This document shows, in pieces, positions 26,926-35,487 of a stretch of DNA of 64,000 nt. Position 1 is the stretch's first letter, and every line of letters starts with the position of its first letter. The stretch spans positions 496,001-560,000 of the forward strand of contig JAQYWK010000002.1 of NCBI GenBank assembly GCA_030145055.1. The letters are read 5' to 3'. Both the position numbers and the translations under genes were made by a program. Origin of the DNA: Desulfovibrio sp. (GTDB lineage: Bacteria > Desulfobacterota > Desulfovibrionia > Desulfovibrionales > Desulfovibrionaceae). A model generated the notes under the pieces. The model saw nothing but the letters and a program-made list of their open reading frames with translations. It was not told the DNA's origin and ran no database searches.

Positions 26926-27966
26926 ATGCAAGCCGCAGTAGATCAAGCTTATTTATATAAAGTTCTTAGGGGATTCGGTGAAACGGGACTCCCACAGCAA
27001 ACTATTAATATGCTTTTGGTCATGGGATTTTGTATGGCTCTTTTAGCTGGAGCTGTCCTCTGGTATAACAATCAAGAACTCAAAAAAAAACTTAATCCCA
27101 TCCCTCCAAACTGGCTGACTGGGGATTCTAAAATATTAAAAGTTTTCGAAACGGCCTTAGTTTACCGCTCGAAAGTTGAAATCAGCTTTCATTCAAAATC
27201 TGAAAAAAGAAAGACAATCCCCTGCTCCATTTCCGACCTTAGCAATGAAGTTATTTTAGAATTGCCCTCAAGGGACGGCATTGGAAAATCTTGGATAGGC
27301 CGTGAAATTGATGGATATTTCCATGTCCCTACCAAGCAGTCCGGAGTGGTAATTTTTTATCACTTTGTAGGCACTATAAATGACATCTCATCCAAAGGTT
27401 CTTCTTACACATACCTCCATCTTGATTTCCCTAACTACCTTGAGCAAACTCAAAAACGCGAGTTTTTACGGGTTGCCCCTCCATCCAGATTTTATGATTA
27501 CGTCAACATAATCCCTGATTCGACTCAAGGCATGAAGGCCGCTCTTAAATTCATGACCACAAATGGAGAGTACTCTCCCGGATTCATGGGTGGATCAGAC
27601 TCCAGAGTTCACCTTCAAGATGTCTCTGGGGGCGGAGTTTCCCTCGAAATGACACATATGAGTTCGAAACGGGCGGCAAATCTCAAGCTAACCAAAGGAC
27701 AAGCTTTTATTTTACTAATGAGCCTAGTAGACACCGGAAATAAAGGGATTGTCCGCTATATTTTCACCACCCGCATACGCCGTATTTTCATTGATCCGGG
27801 ACAGGGTAAAGCACAAATTGGACTTTCATTTGAAAATCAATTTCTTGGATTTGACGAAAACTCCAATAAGCCTAAATGGACCACGCTTAAAAACAAAGGC
27901 AGTGCCGAAATGGACGACTGGGCATACAATCTCCATTTAGAGTTATACCGAGAAGGGACAGAATAA
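26926..27966 (+). CDS. Membrane-anchored PilZ domain protein (YcgR-like)
   Basis: This 346-residue protein has one membrane segment at about residues 27-47. A beta-rich N-terminal module follows (about 65-170, similar in position to the PilZN/YcgR domain), and then a C-terminal PilZ domain. The c-di-GMP-binding signature is recognisable as KREFLRV (about 177-183) and DVSGGG (232-237), the D/NxSxxG motif. It probably senses c-di-GMP at the membrane and may act on flagella or the cell surface. A diguanylate cyclase gene lies 3.6 kb downstream. The first Arg of the usual RxxxR pair is present. The target is unknown. Confidence 0.8.
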   Translation: MQAAVDQAYLYKVLRGFGETGLPQQTINMLLVMGFCMALLAGAVLWYNNQELKKKLNPIPPNWLTGDSKILKVFETALVYRSKVEISFHSKSEKRKTIPCSISDLSNEVILELPSRDGIGKSWIGREIDGYFHVPTKQSGVVIFYHFVGTINDISSKGSSYTYLHLDFPNYLEQTQKREFLRVAPPSRFYDYVNIIPDSTQGMKAALKFMTTNGEYSPGFMGGSDSRVHLQDVSGGGVSLEMTHMSSKRAANLKLTKGQAFILLMSLVDTGNKGIVRYIFTTRIRRIFIDPGQGKAQIGLSFENQFLGFDENSNKPKWTTLKNKGSAEMDDWAYNLHLELYREGTE

Positions 27967-28086
27967 TTGCAACAATTGCAGATGATTGTTGACAGAAACC
28001 TCACATAATAATTACGTATAGTTTGAAATAGATTTCTAATTCTTACAAACATAGTTTTTTTTACAACCGCAAACAGGAGAATTCAC

Positions 28087-28905
28087 TTGGACGATGGCTC
28101 TGAGGGCCGATTGTGGGCCAAATTAATTAATATCTTTCGAAAAGCAGAATCACCTCTCGAAGAACATATACTTGAAGCACGCGAAGACGGCGAAATAAAA
28201 AGTGAAGTCGTCTCAATGCTACTGAATGTTCTCGAACTCAAAGATACTACCGCAAGTGAAATAATGATCCCCAGAACCGATATTATCGGTGCAGAATTTG
28301 ATGGGGGATTAGCAGAAGTTGCCGAGCAAATAATCGAACACGGGCATTCACGTATACCAGTATACAAAGATTCCAAAGATAATATTATCGGAGTTGTTCA
28401 CGCTAAAGATCTCATAGCCCCACTTTTACAAGGCAACCCTTCCGGATCTCTCGAATCCATTATGAGAGACCCTTTTGTGGTTTCTGAAAACATCCAGATT
28501 AAAAGTCTGCTGAAAGAATTTCAGTCAGGTAGAATTCACATGGCTATTTTACTGGACGAATATGGCGGAACCTCCGGTATGATCACCATGGAAGATATTC
28601 TTGAAGAAATCGTCGGTGAAATCTCAGATGAGCATGATGCAGACCGTCCATCTGATTTCAAAGAGCTCGAAAACGGTAGTTTTCTAATTTCCAGCAGAAT
28701 TCCTTTGAGCGAAGTTGCTGAAAAATTCAATATCCCCCTCGACTCCGAGCACGTGGACTCAATAGGTGGATATATATCAGAATTGACAGGAAGAATACCG
28801 CACATAGGCGAGTTCATCAATGTTTCAGGATACAAATTCACAGTACATGACAGTGACGCGAAGCAAATTACATCTATCCTTGTTGAACCCCCGAAAGGCA
28901 GCTAA
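28087..28905 (+). CDS. corC: CorC/HlyC-type CBS domain protein
   Basis: This 272-residue cytoplasmic protein has two CBS domains, visible as ASEIMIPRTDIIGAE (about 54-68) and MRDPFVVSENIQIKSLL (about 125-141), then a C-terminal transporter-associated CorC_HlyC domain. It lacks the membrane DUF21 domain of larger relatives. E. coli YbeX/CorC is the closest model and is linked to Mg/Co homeostasis and ribosome quality. The start is TTG 28087 with AGGAGA 7 bases upstream. The lnt gene begins at the base after its stop, as in the ybeX-lnt operon. Confidence 0.88.
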   Translation: MDDGSEGRLWAKLINIFRKAESPLEEHILEAREDGEIKSEVVSMLLNVLELKDTTASEIMIPRTDIIGAEFDGGLAEVAEQIIEHGHSRIPVYKDSKDNIIGVVHAKDLIAPLLQGNPSGSLESIMRDPFVVSENIQIKSLLKEFQSGRIHMAILLDEYGGTSGMITMEDILEEIVGEISDEHDADRPSDFKELENGSFLISSRIPLSEVAEKFNIPLDSEHVDSIGGYISELTGRIPHIGEFINVSGYKFTVHDSDAKQITSILVEPPKGS

Positions 28906-30435
28906 ATGCACTTAGCCATTTTGATTGCAATCGGTACAGTCTGTGCTGGAATTGGCTATGCAAATCCGCTATTGCACTTCCCTTTAGCCGCGCTTGGATT
29001 CCCGCTAGTTCTGGGGCTCATCGCATTTTCCGCAAGATCACCGCGCCAATCTTTCAAACGCGGTTGGATAGTAGGAACATTTTCCAGCCTTGCATGCTTA
29101 TACTGGCTTGCATATCCCATCGGAGTATACGGTGGCATTTCATGGCTAATAGCTGTTCCATGCCCAGTCTTAATGGCTATGGCTGTGGGGGCTTACTACG
29201 GAGTATACACATACATTTTAAGTATTGCCGCCCGCAGGTTGCATCCTTTTATGCTCTGCATTTTCAGTGGTGCGCTATGGGCAACCATGGAACTGGCGCA
29301 AGGACATTTCTTCACAGGATTCCCGTGGATGACTTTTTCATCCGCATTTGCATACTGGCCCGAATCAATTCAGGGAGCTGCATTCTTAGGTGCATACGGA
29401 CTTTCCGGCCTGTTGGTTTCCATCACCACAGGCATGCTTGTGTGGAAAACATCCAACTCTGCTAAAGCTTGGACCGTATCCGTGATTATAGTGCTTGTGT
29501 GTCTCGGCACACTAAGAACAGAGCCCGAAAAATTCTCAACGCTTACAGTTACAGGCAATGCAACCATCGGGATTGTTCAGGGAAATATTGATCAAGCTCA
29601 AAAATGGAATTCTAAATTTCAAGTTTCTACGCTTAAAAAGTATATCAAGCTCAGCAAAAGTTTACCAAGCAAGGCTGATTTAATTGTCTGGCCTGAAACA
29701 GCTGTACCATTTCAAATTCAGAACCCCAGCGGGCTTAGGGTTGCTCTATTTAACTCTTGCAAAAGTTCCGGAATACCGCTTTTGACAGGAGCACCGGGTT
29801 ATGTATTTCATCCCAAGACAAAAACATACTCATCGTATAATAGAGCCATCCTCATAGACCCCGGCAAAACAACTCTCGAATGGTACGACAAATCGCACTT
29901 GGTACCCTTTGGAGAATATGTTCCGTTTGGAGAATACTTGCCGATTGGTAAGCTTGTACAAGGGGTTGGAAACTTTATTCCCGGCACAGACGCCAGCCCA
30001 ATTCAAAGTGGAAACCTTGCTATGGGGATACTCATCTGCTATGAAGGAATCTTCCCGGAACTAGCTCAGGAGCGTGTTGCCAATGGTGCAAACATCTTGA
30101 TTAATATAAGCAACGATGCATGGTACGGAAAAACTTCTGCGCCATACCAGCACCTTGGACTGGTAGCTCTTAGGGCGGTGGAACAAGGGCGTTACTTAAT
30201 AAGAGGCACCAATACCGGAATTTCCGCCTGTGTTGACCCTCTCGGAAAAATAACAGGCTCAACAGAACTATTTGTCGACGCGGCAATTTTGGTTAATCCG
30301 AAACTCCTCACCGGCAAAACGTTCTTCAGTTCCAACTATAAACTGATTACATATGGTCCACTTATTCTAACTTTGTTGTTCTCCATTTGGATCGCGATCA
30401 GCACTGTTGTATCCCGCGGTAAAAGAAACCAGTAA
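28906..30435 (+). CDS. lnt: Apolipoprotein N-acyltransferase
   Basis: This 509-residue inner-membrane enzyme adds the third acyl chain to lipoproteins. About six N-terminal membrane segments are followed by a periplasmic nitrilase-like domain and a final C-terminal segment. The catalytic triad is visible: Glu in VWPETAVPF, Lys in YDKSHLVPFGE, and Cys in LICYEGIFPE. Its presence implies an outer membrane with lipoproteins. It is co-transcribed with corC, with no gap between them. Confidence 0.96.
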   Translation: MHLAILIAIGTVCAGIGYANPLLHFPLAALGFPLVLGLIAFSARSPRQSFKRGWIVGTFSSLACLYWLAYPIGVYGGISWLIAVPCPVLMAMAVGAYYGVYTYILSIAARRLHPFMLCIFSGALWATMELAQGHFFTGFPWMTFSSAFAYWPESIQGAAFLGAYGLSGLLVSITTGMLVWKTSNSAKAWTVSVIIVLVCLGTLRTEPEKFSTLTVTGNATIGIVQGNIDQAQKWNSKFQVSTLKKYIKLSKSLPSKADLIVWPETAVPFQIQNPSGLRVALFNSCKSSGIPLLTGAPGYVFHPKTKTYSSYNRAILIDPGKTTLEWYDKSHLVPFGEYVPFGEYLPIGKLVQGVGNFIPGTDASPIQSGNLAMGILICYEGIFPELAQERVANGANILINISNDAWYGKTSAPYQHLGLVALRAVEQGRYLIRGTNTGISACVDPLGKITGSTELFVDAAILVNPKLLTGKTFFSSNYKLITYGPLILTLLFSIWIAISTVVSRGKRNQ

Positions 30436-30455
30436 AAGGACGATGTTTAAATAAA

Positions 30456-31575
30456 ATGCTTCAATTCTCCGATTTAAAATCCAAAGCAGTCACCTGCTCT
30501 AAAAAATATGTATCCCTTTGGGGGCGTCTTTGACCACGCTCAAAGTAAAGAACGTCTTGAAGAGTTAGAACACGAGCTAAGCAAGCCCGGCGCTTGGGAT
30601 AAGCCAGATGAACTCACTCCCCTTCTTAGGGAAAAAAGTAACCTCGAAGAAAAAGTAACCTCATACGAAGAACTTTCCTCCACTAAAGACGATGTTGAAG
30701 AATGGATGTCTCTTGCATCCGAAGATCAAGATCAAGAAATTCTGGAAGCTCTTTCCGAAAACTTAGAAAAGTTAGCCAAATTAATAGAACAGACAGAGCT
30801 TGCAACCCTTCTTTCAGAACCCGAAGATAAAAGTATTGCCATCCTCGAAATTCATCCGGGGGCAGGAGGCACTGAAGCCCAAGACTGGGCTGAAATGCTA
30901 CTCAGAATGTACATGCGCTGGTGTGAAAAAAGGAATTGGCAGACAAGCTACATTGACTTGCAACCCGGTGACGAAGCGGGAATTAAGAGCGTAACCATTC
31001 AAGTTAAAGGGTCTTACGCTTATGGCTTTTTAAAAGGTGAAGCCGGTATTCACAGGCTTATCCGCATATCTCCATATGATACATCTGGCAGAAGGCACAC
31101 ATCTTTCGCCTCTGTAGATGTCTATCCTGAAATTTCTCAAGATATTGAGATTGAAGTTAGTGACGATGAAATTAGGCTTGATGTTTTCCGGGCAAGCGGC
31201 CCCGGTGGGCAGCACGTAAACAAAACCAACTCGGCAGTGCGTATCACTCATTTACCGACCAATATTGTTGTACAGTGCCAGAATGAAAAGTCACAGCTGA
31301 AAAACAAAGAAACTGCTATGAAAGTTTTGAAATCACGGCTGTATGAAAAAGAATTGAAAAGACTGGAAGAAAGCAAAAAGGCTGACTACTCCACCAAGGA
31401 TTCTATTGCGTGGGGCAGCCAGATTAAAACATACACGTTGCAACCTTACAGATTGGTTAAGGACCATCGCTGCGGAGCTGAGGACGGAAACGTTGATGCA
31501 GTTCTCGACGGTGAACTCGATGAATTGATCCGGAACTACCTACTTCATGCACACGGCGGAGAAAATGAACGCTGA
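30456..31575 (+). CDS. prfB: Peptide chain release factor 2, expressed through a +1 programmed frameshift
   Basis: RF2 terminates translation at UGA and UAA. Translation begins at ATG 30456, runs 25 codons to CTT-TGA at 30528-30533, shifts +1 and continues from GAC 30532, giving 372 residues (join 30456..30530, 30532..31575). A start at 30508 would be an artefact of ignoring the shift. The peptidyl-transferase motif GGQ is present in SGPGGQHVNKT. The codon-recognition tripeptide, usually SPF, reads SPY here (RISPYDTSGRRH). The end overlaps the diguanylate cyclase gene by 11 bases. Confidence 0.96.
30520..30533 (+). promoter_or_regulatory. RF2 +1 programmed frameshift site
   Basis: A GGGGG Shine-Dalgarno-like run is followed by CGT, then the slippery CTT and in-frame TGA with C next. 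Spacing equals that of the classical site (GGGGG-UAU-CUU-UGA-C). Low RF2 slows termination and permits the shift, so RF2 controls its own level. Confidence 0.93.
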
Positions 31576-32416
31576 ATATATTGCTGAGAATGAAGCCAAT
31601 CTTCTGAATGAATTACTTTCAGTAAGGGAACGCTTCTGTAAAGAAAATAATATTTGCTTCGGCAAAGACTGTCTGGATGGACTTGCCGTATTAAGATTAT
31701 GCCCAGGAATGACTCTGGAGGCATGGGAAATTCTAGCTGAAACACATGGTCTTAATGACTGGATGACCATTCCGCTTGAAGACAACATTACGCCTCACTT
31801 GAAACATGTCCAAAGCGTACTTCAAACCTTGTCCTACAAAACCGAGCACGATCCTTTAACCGGAGCTGCGAATCGCCGAGCTTTTGAAAGAACTTTGGAT
31901 CAGGAGATCGAAAGATCCAGGCGGAATAAAACTCCTGTCAGTCTCGCCATACTAGATATTGACGATTTCAAAGCTGTTAACGATACCTACGGACACCTTA
32001 AAGGTGATGAGGTCCTGATCGACCTTGCCGATATGATTTCTAGCAGCTCTAGACGATATGACCTTGTATCAAGAATTGGCGGAGAAGAATTTGCTATCAT
32101 TCTTTCAGGAGCAGGCCTGTATAAATCTGAACAGTTATTAGAAAGAATTGTTGAAAAAACACGAGAACTTTCCTTTGCAACTCCAGATAAAAAAGACAAA
32201 TTTTCCATAACCTGCTCAGTGGGTTTAGCCACTTACAAAGGTATGATCGATTTGAAAATGCATGATTTCATCGAAAAAGCAGACAAAGCTCTCTATGAAG
32301 CCAAAGGGTCCGGTAAAGATAAAGTTTGCACCGCAGATATTTTAGACCTTGAATCAGTGACAAGAGAAACCCTTGTTCACGCCAATGAAAAGAAATTCTT
32401 ATTCACGGGTAAATAG
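31565..32416 (+). CDS. Diguanylate cyclase (GGDEF domain protein)
   Basis: This is a 283-residue cytoplasmic protein. Its N-terminal ~95 residues form an unrecognised helical module with two cysteines, followed by a complete GGDEF domain beginning HDPLTGAANRRAF. The active site is GGEEF, preceded by an intact inhibitory I-site (RRYD, eight residues before the first G of GGEEF). It should make c-di-GMP and be product-inhibited. The start is ATG 31565, inside the end of prfB, with GGAG just upstream; an ATG at 31547 has no site. Neighbouring FlhG-like and PilZ genes point to motility or surface control. Confidence 0.9.
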   Translation: MNAEYIAENEANLLNELLSVRERFCKENNICFGKDCLDGLAVLRLCPGMTLEAWEILAETHGLNDWMTIPLEDNITPHLKHVQSVLQTLSYKTEHDPLTGAANRRAFERTLDQEIERSRRNKTPVSLAILDIDDFKAVNDTYGHLKGDEVLIDLADMISSSSRRYDLVSRIGGEEFAIILSGAGLYKSEQLLERIVEKTRELSFATPDKKDKFSITCSVGLATYKGMIDLKMHDFIEKADKALYEAKGSGKDKVCTADILDLESVTRETLVHANEKKFLFTGK

Positions 32417-32433
32417 AGGAACGGAAATAACAA

Positions 32434-33258
32434 ATGATCAACATTAATAAGACATTAAGCCTTGCTATAATGAGCGGAAAAGGCGGCGTCGGCAAAACGA
32501 ACCTAGCTCTAAATTTATCATACGCACTTAATGCTGGCGGAAACAGCCTGCTACTTATGGACTGTGACCTCGGCCTTGCAAACCTTGATGTTCTGCTCGG
32601 AATTTCTCCAGAAAGTAATATGCAGGACATTTTGATTAGCGGAGCTAAGCCTTCTGACATCGTAATCCCTATTGAAAAAGGTAAAAATTTCGACATCCTT
32701 CCCGCTGCGTCAGGCGTTCCCGAACTGGTAGAGATGGATGAAGACATGCAGGAAATGCTTTTTAGCAAAGTGAGCAGTATAGTCGGTCGCTACCAATATT
32801 TGGTAATGGATTTGGGAGCAGGTATTAACAGCACGGTTCTATCTTTTGCGTCCATGACTCAAATGAGATTTGTTGTAATAACTCCTGAACCAACTTCATT
32901 AACTGACAGCTATGCATTGATTAAAGTTTTGCACACGCAACATAATGTCAGTGATTTCAACGTAATAGTGAACCAAGCTACAAACCCAAAAGAAGCCAAA
33001 GAAACTTTTAACCGCTTAAACATGGCGTGTGAAAAATTTCTTAATATTAAGTTGAAGAATATAGGGTTTGTGCGCTATGATCCTGCCGTAACTGAAGCAG
33101 TTAGAAGACAGGTTCCGTTTATTAAATACGCTCCAAAATCCGATGCGAGCCGCGACATTCTAAATATTGCGGTTAAAATTCAAAAAATTCGCATGGAGAA
33201 TATGGGCCAATTAGGTGACAGACCAGTAATCAAAAAATTTCCGTCATTAAACACCTAA
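32434..33258 (+). CDS. MinD/ParA family ATPase, FlhG-like
   Basis: This 274-residue P-loop ATPase has the deviant Walker A SGKGGVGKTN near the N-terminus, MDCDLGLANLDVLLG as the next conserved block, and a Walker B-like MDLGAGI. Length and the DCDLGLANLD block fit FlhG/YlxH, which sets flagellar number and position by acting on FlhF. FlhF is not in the window. A chromosome-partitioning ParA role is less likely without a ParB gene nearby. It follows the diguanylate cyclase by 17 bases. Confidence 0.85.
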   Translation: MININKTLSLAIMSGKGGVGKTNLALNLSYALNAGGNSLLLMDCDLGLANLDVLLGISPESNMQDILISGAKPSDIVIPIEKGKNFDILPAASGVPELVEMDEDMQEMLFSKVSSIVGRYQYLVMDLGAGINSTVLSFASMTQMRFVVITPEPTSLTDSYALIKVLHTQHNVSDFNVIVNQATNPKEAKETFNRLNMACEKFLNIKLKNIGFVRYDPAVTEAVRRQVPFIKYAPKSDASRDILNIAVKIQKIRMENMGQLGDRPVIKKFPSLNT

Positions 33259-33351
33259 TAAATGCTTGACGAAAAGAATAACTTTTCGGCATAGTTGTAT
33301 TAATAATAGGTAAAACTGTTTGTCACACTCAACATGACTTGGGAGAGGACA

Positions 33352-33627
33352 ATGAACAAAAGTGAATTGATCAAAAATCTTGCTGAAGAAAAAGGACTCC
33401 ATGTAGATGAGTCCTCCGAAATCGTTGACGCATTTGTCGATGCTATCAAAGAAGCTCTAGTCCGCGGTGACAGAGTTGAAATCAGGGGCTTCGGCAGTTT
33501 CAAAATGAAAGAATACCAAGGCTACACAGGCAGAAATCCGAAAACGGGTTCTGTAGTAAGTGTTACACCTAAAAAATTACCGTTCTTCCGTCCAGGTAAG
33601 GAACTTAAAGAGTTTTTAAACGGTTAA
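33352..33627 (+). CDS. HU/IHF family DNA-binding protein
   Basis: This 91-residue protein has the HU/IHF fold: helices in MNKSELIKNLAEEKGL, the RGFGSFKMKEYQGY strand, and the DNA arm GRNPKTGSVVSVTPKKLPFFRPGKELKEFL. The FFRPGKEL ending and R-rich saddle resemble IHF-alpha more than the HU at 16850. The start is ATG 33352, preceded by GGGAGAGG. Its stop TAA overlaps the ATG of the selenoprotein gene by one base (TAATG), indicating translational coupling. Confidence 0.93.
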   Translation: MNKSELIKNLAEEKGLHVDESSEIVDAFVDAIKEALVRGDRVEIRGFGSFKMKEYQGYTGRNPKTGSVVSVTPKKLPFFRPGKELKEFLNG

Positions 33628-34517
33628 TGCGCTTATACATATATGTTTTTCTTTTCCTTGCCAGCTTTGGACTTACGTTCCAAGCACACGCTGGCAAGGA
33701 CACGGTATTGTCTATAGCATATACGTCTAACACCTTCGGGACAGTTAATCCCTGTCCTTCGTGAGGCGGGAAAACACTTGGTGGGCTGGCCCGGCGGGCT
33801 GGTTATCTTCAAGATCTTCGAGACTCTAAGGGTCCCGAGATTTTTCTCGTTGGTGGAGCGTTTGAATTTTTATCAACTTCCGGCGAACCTATCTCTGAGA
33901 AAAAGAGAGAGGCTCTCACTGATGCTTTCCAAATCATGAATTATGATTTAGGAGTTCTAAGCCCTGCTGAAGCAGTTTTTTTAAAAGAATCTCCGAACGG
34001 CACTCCTAAAAACTGGATAGACTGTAAGGATGCATCTTTTAAAATTATACCCTTAGAGAATGGCAAAAAGGCAGGGTTCATCATTTTACCTTTTCTAGAA
34101 AAGGGCTCGAATGATGTACCTGAAGAACTAATCAGTGAAGTTGCTGCACTTATAAAAAAGTATAGAGATAAAACAGATATCCTGATTGGCATCAGCTCTT
34201 TAGGCTATTTCAGAGAAAAGAAACTGCTCGCATCTCCACAGCTTACTGAGGTTCCTATGGACATCCTGCTTGGTGGCGGAGATGGACCGGGTATGACCGG
34301 AACTCTTGTAAATAGCAGAAAAACTTTATGGATACGCAGTTACCCTACAGGTAAAGCAGTTAACAGAATTGATATTTTCCAGTGGCCGTCTCATGATGCT
34401 GATTTCAAGTGGACTTCAGGACAAAATGTTAAGTGGTTTCTTCAAAGCCTGCTTGAAAATGTTCGTGAGGAACCAGCTGTATTGAAGCTCATTAAAGGCA
34501 TTTCAGACGAAAAGTAA
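33627..34517 (+). CDS. UshA-like selenoprotein (UGA-encoded Sec at codon 46)
   Basis: Read from ATG 33627 with UGA 33762-33764 as selenocysteine, the frame is open for 296 residues. Residues 1-22 are a Sec signal peptide (hydrophobic core, AHA-like cleavage site), so the product is periplasmic. Next come AYTSNTFG, the redox motif CPSU (Cys43, Sec46) and GGKTLGGLARRAGY. This resembles the 5'-nucleotidase UshA start, but the usual HTND metal motif is degenerate, which favours a thiol/selenol role. A SECIS-like hairpin follows the UGA. A conventional call would start at ATG 33936 and lose the export signal and active site. I recall a family named UshA-like (seleno)protein in sulfate reducers. 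It is coupled to HU/IHF upstream; dapA follows 24 bases later. Confidence 0.85.
33786..33802 (+). promoter_or_regulatory. Bacterial SECIS-like hairpin
   Basis: Arms CUGGCCC and GGGCUGG pair over 7 bp (two G-U) around the loop GGC, and two further G-U pairs can extend it. The loop starts 28 bases after the UGA and begins with GG. Bacterial SECIS elements need an apical G and a loop about 16-37 bases downstream, so this fits. The local sequence is strikingly GC-rich for this genome. Confidence 0.7.
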
Positions 34518-34541
34518 TAGGTTGACCTTCAGGAGGCAAAA

Positions 34542-35420
34542 ATGACTTTCCAAGGAGCATTCACTGCTCTGGTAACTCCGTTCAAGGACGGGGGAATTGA
34601 TCAGGACGCTTATCGCGAACTGATTGAGTGGCAGATTGAGCAAGGAATCGACGGACTTGTTCCATGCGGAACAACCGGCGAAGCGGCAACTATGACTCAC
34701 GACGAACAGGGTGAGGTTATAAGAATCTGTGTCGAGCAGGCCAAGGGACGCGTCCCGGTAATTGCTGGCGCGGGTTCTAACAATACTAAAGAAGCCGTAT
34801 ATCTTACAAAACTTGCTAAAAAAGCAGGTGCAGAAGCCACACTCCAGATCACTCCTTACTACAATAAACCGACCCCTGAAGGATTGGTAGCGCATTTTAA
34901 GGCTCTTTCAGATGAAGCTTCTATGCCTTTCATTCTCTACAATGTTCCGGGAAGAACAGGCCTTAACGCCCTGCCTGAAACAATTGCAAGAATTGCGACC
35001 GAAGTTCCTGATGTTTTCGGAGTGAAAGAAGCTACGGGCAACATGGCGCAATGTTCAGATCTTATTGAACAGTGCCCTGAAGGATTCGTTGTTTTCTCTG
35101 GAGATGATTTCACAGTGCTACCGCTCCTTTCTTTGGGCGGACATGGTGCAATCTCTGTAGTATCAAATATCGCACCTAAAATGATGTCTGACATGTGTGC
35201 AGCGTTCCGCGCTGGCGATGCGGTAAAAGCGAAAGAGCTTCACTACAAGCTCCAGCCGCTTAGCAGAGCAATGTTCATTGAAACAAACCCAATTCCAGTG
35301 AAAACATCACTAGGTATGATGGGTAAGCTTGATGCATCATTCAGACTTCCAATTGTTCCGCTACTTTCTGAAAATGAGATTAAGCTAAAAGCTATCTTAA
35401 AAGAAAACGGAATAATCTAA
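34542..35420 (+). CDS. dapA: 4-hydroxy-tetrahydrodipicolinate synthase
   Basis: This 292-residue aldolase condenses pyruvate and aspartate semialdehyde at the entry to lysine and diaminopimelate synthesis. The substrate loop PCGTTGEAATM, the catalytic Tyr in LYNVPGRTGLN and the Schiff-base Lys in GVKEATGNM are present in order and at usual positions. An AGGAGG site precedes the ATG. The gene ends an operon-like run from prfB through the selenoprotein, closed by a strong terminator. Confidence 0.97.
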   Translation: MTFQGAFTALVTPFKDGGIDQDAYRELIEWQIEQGIDGLVPCGTTGEAATMTHDEQGEVIRICVEQAKGRVPVIAGAGSNNTKEAVYLTKLAKKAGAEATLQITPYYNKPTPEGLVAHFKALSDEASMPFILYNVPGRTGLNALPETIARIATEVPDVFGVKEATGNMAQCSDLIEQCPEGFVVFSGDDFTVLPLLSLGGHGAISVVSNIAPKMMSDMCAAFRAGDAVKAKELHYKLQPLSRAMFIETNPIPVKTSLGMMGKLDASFRLPIVPLLSENEIKLKAILKENGII

Positions 35421-35445
35421 AAAACATCTCGTAAGTTTAATTATT

Positions 35446-35487
35446 AAAAAGCCCCAAACTAAGTTTTCTTAGTTTGGGGCTTTTTTT
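35446..35487. terminator. Bidirectional terminator between dapA and trmFO
   Basis: A 13-bp perfect stem (35451-35463 with 35468-35480), TTTT loop, is flanked by an A-run and a long T-run, so it works for both convergent genes. The trmFO stop lies at its edge. Confidence 0.93.

Noticed and set aside
33762-33764. The TGA as a pseudogene-making nonsense mutation
   Set aside because: The frame is intact on both sides, a Cys lies three residues before, and a suitable hairpin follows; decay would not be expected to keep these.
33936-34517. Gene start at ATG 33936 for the protein before dapA
   Set aside because: The same frame continues upstream through UGA to a signal peptide and conserved-looking residues, and no ribosome site precedes 33936.
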